In this document: positions 62,586-64,000 of the stretch, piece by piece | Layout of the letters: the number at the start of each line of letters is the position of its first letter | Position numbering within the stretch: the stretch's first letter is position 1 | The notes under the pieces: model-generated | Databases searched by the model: none | Told to the model about the DNA's origin: nothing | What the model saw: only the letters and a program-made list of their open reading frames with translations | Made by a program: the position numbers and the translations under genes | Assembly: GCA_024403735.1 (NCBI GenBank) | Contig: JAKSRG010000001.1 | Span: 62,001 to 126,000 of the forward strand | Direction of reading: 5' to 3' | DNA: 64,000 nucleotides | Source of the DNA: Clostridia bacterium | Lineage (GTDB): Bacteria > Bacillota > Clostridia > Saccharofermentanales > Saccharofermentanaceae

Positions 62586-63985
62586 TGTTAGTTAAGAAAT
62601 CTCTTCCAAATAGAATATTAGAGTGGATTTTGGATAACCCAAGTAGATTAATTATATTTTCATTCTTGCTTGTTATCTTGATAGGAAGTGTTTTGTTATT
62701 CCTTCCATTCTCAACATATGCTGGTCATCACTTGAATTACTTCGAGGCATTGTTCACAGCTGTATCTGCGACATGTGTTACAGGTCTTATTGTAACGGAT
62801 ACTGCAACAACGTTTACTTTGTTCGGAAAGATAGTTCTTATTTGCTTAATTCAGGTAGGTGGATTAGGACTTGTAACAATTGCTTCTTTTATTTTTTCTT
62901 TTACTCGTAAGAAGCAGGATATTAGATCTAGAATGCTCCAGTTAGAGACTTCAGGAAGCTTTAGTATTAAGGAAGCTCCTACGCTTCTTAAGTATATTTT
63001 CGGTATAACATTCTCAATTGAATTTCTTGGTGGATGTTTACTATCAATCGCATATGTACCTAAGTTTGGTGTGGTAAATGGTCTAGGTAAGGCTTTCTTC
63101 CAGTCAATCTCTGCATACTGTAATGCTGGTTTTGATCTTCTTGGTAGTACAGAAGCTGGCCCATATTCTAGCTTAACAGGTTTTTATAACTCATCTCTAG
63201 TAATCATCGTTACTGCTTTTCTTATTTTGTTTGGTGGTCTTGGTTTTACTGTATGGGTTGATTTATTTGGATTATTTAAGAAGAAAAAGATGAGAGTTCA
63301 TTCTAAGATTGTTCTTGAATGGACACTTGGTCTTACATTATTTGGTTTCTTATTCCTTCTTATAATTGAATCATTCAATGCAAAGAGTATGGGTGACTTC
63401 AGTTTTAAAAATCAGATGTTATCGGCTTTCTTCCAGTCCGTATCGTTCAGAACGGCGGGATTTAATTCAATTGATTTGGCAGCAATGACAGATGGTTCTA
63501 AGACTGTTGCAATTATCTTGATGCTTATAGGTGCTGGTTCAGGTTCAACAGGTGGTGGTATTAAGATTACTACATTTGCAATCCTTATCTATGCTGTTAT
63601 CTCAGAACTTAGAGGTGAGGAGAGTACAATTACACATAAGAGTAAAATCCCTGCAGCTCTTGTAAGACGTGCATTGGCTTTGTTTACAATTGGTATTGCA
63701 GTAGTAGCTGTTCTTTCAGTTGTAATCTCAATATTTGAGTATGAAGCTATAAGTAATGGTGATTTCTCATTCATAGATATTGTTTTCGAGGCAACTTCAG
63801 CATTTGCTACAGTTGGCTTGTCTACAGCTGGAACACCTAATCTTACGGTGTTCAGTAAGATATTTATCATTCCTGCTATGTTCCTTGGTCGTGTTGGACC
63901 TTTGTCTTTGGCAGTAAGTCTTACAATGAAGGGCGAAAAGAAGATTGGTAAAGTTCTTCCAGAAACTGATGTTCATATTGGTTAA
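62585..63985 (+). CDS. trkH: TrkH/KtrB-family potassium uptake channel
   Basis: This is a 466-residue membrane protein with four M1-P-M2 repeats. Pore-loop glycines are visible in TCVTGLIVTD, YCNAGFDLLG, FRTAGFNSID and FATVGLSTAG. The arrangement GSTGGGIKITT matches the gating loop. It mediates K+ uptake. Length fits KtrB/TrkH of Gram-positives (about 450-480). Confidence 0.95.
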   Translation: MLVKKSLPNRILEWILDNPSRLIIFSFLLVILIGSVLLFLPFSTYAGHHLNYFEALFTAVSATCVTGLIVTDTATTFTLFGKIVLICLIQVGGLGLVTIASFIFSFTRKKQDIRSRMLQLETSGSFSIKEAPTLLKYIFGITFSIEFLGGCLLSIAYVPKFGVVNGLGKAFFQSISAYCNAGFDLLGSTEAGPYSSLTGFYNSSLVIIVTAFLILFGGLGFTVWVDLFGLFKKKKMRVHSKIVLEWTLGLTLFGFLFLLIIESFNAKSMGDFSFKNQMLSAFFQSVSFRTAGFNSIDLAAMTDGSKTVAIILMLIGAGSGSTGGGIKITTFAILIYAVISELRGEESTITHKSKIPAALVRRALALFTIGIAVVAVLSVVISIFEYEAISNGDFSFIDIVFEATSAFATVGLSTAGTPNLTVFSKIFIIPAMFLGRVGPLSLAVSLTMKGEKKIGKVLPETDVHIG

Positions 63986-63996
63986 GGTGAATACTT

Positions 63997-64000
63997 ATGG
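63997..64000 (+). CDS. Start of a next gene, cut by the window end
   Basis: ATG at 63997 follows AAGGTGA by 6 bases, 11 bases after the trkH stop. Only one codon is visible. It probably continues the potassium uptake operon. Confidence 0.4.

Noticed and set aside
1..64000. Mobile element, prophage, defence island or natural-product cluster
   Set aside because: No transposase, integrase, phage structural gene, restriction/toxin gene or biosynthetic megasynthase is present. The window is mainly core chromosome.

Overview
The window reads as a chromosome segment of a low-GC Gram-positive anaerobe, most likely class Clostridia (Bacillota). Evidence: a PolC-type replicase, the ScpA/ScpB condensin pair, a PrkC/PrpC kinase-phosphatase pair with PASTA repeats, the MEP isoprenoid genes uppS-cdsA-dxr-rseP-ispG followed by polC, strong GGAGG ribosome sites, extended -10 promoters (TGTTATAAT recurs) and many intrinsic terminators. 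Most genes are housekeeping. I saw no insertion sequence, prophage, CRISPR array, rRNA or tRNA.

Layout. 1-6300: an amino-acid-related accessory block with a three-subunit flavin/iron-sulfur dehydrogenase, an AraC-type regulator, a PII protein paired with an APC permease, and an ornithine-cyclodeaminase-family protein. 6700-9080: three small accessory genes (GNAT fusion, P-loop kinase, hypothetical). 9184-12614 (minus): carB with a long leader. 12897-22455: ileS, a site-2 protease, scpA-scpB, an RpiR regulator, a HutP-family protein, cmk, ispH and the S1 gene. 22578-27120: cell-wall hydrolase, esterase-like protein, HD hydrolase, small lipoprotein, and a dipeptidase on the minus strand. 27222-29100: rpsB-tsf. 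29245-42888: pyrH, frr, lipid and isoprenoid genes, polC and priA. 42933-51934: a tightly overlapping def-fmt-rsmB-rlmN-prpC-prkC-rsgA-rpe-thiN operon. 51985-57150: lipoprotein, aminotransferase and yqeY on the minus strand, citrate synthase behind a structured leader, and a GNAT gene. 57156-58616: infC-rpmI-rplT behind an attenuator. 58624-60415 (minus): mgtE with a leader peptide. 60472-64000: an rRNA methyltransferase and a Trk/Ktr potassium uptake operon that runs off the end.

The most unusual signals are these. (1) PolC (1585 aa) has every catalytic position of its built-in DnaQ-type proofreading domain substituted, while the polymerase aspartates and PHP metal ligands are intact. (2) A 32-codon leader ORF with acidic residues and prolines sits in a folded leader before the Mg2+ transporter gene mgtE. 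(3) A 30-codon, T-rich leader ORF directly before a terminator precedes carB, resembling UTP-sensing pyrBI attenuation. (4) A riboswitch-like leader with alternative terminator stems precedes citrate synthase. (5) infC has an L20-leader-like attenuator and apparently a non-AUG start.
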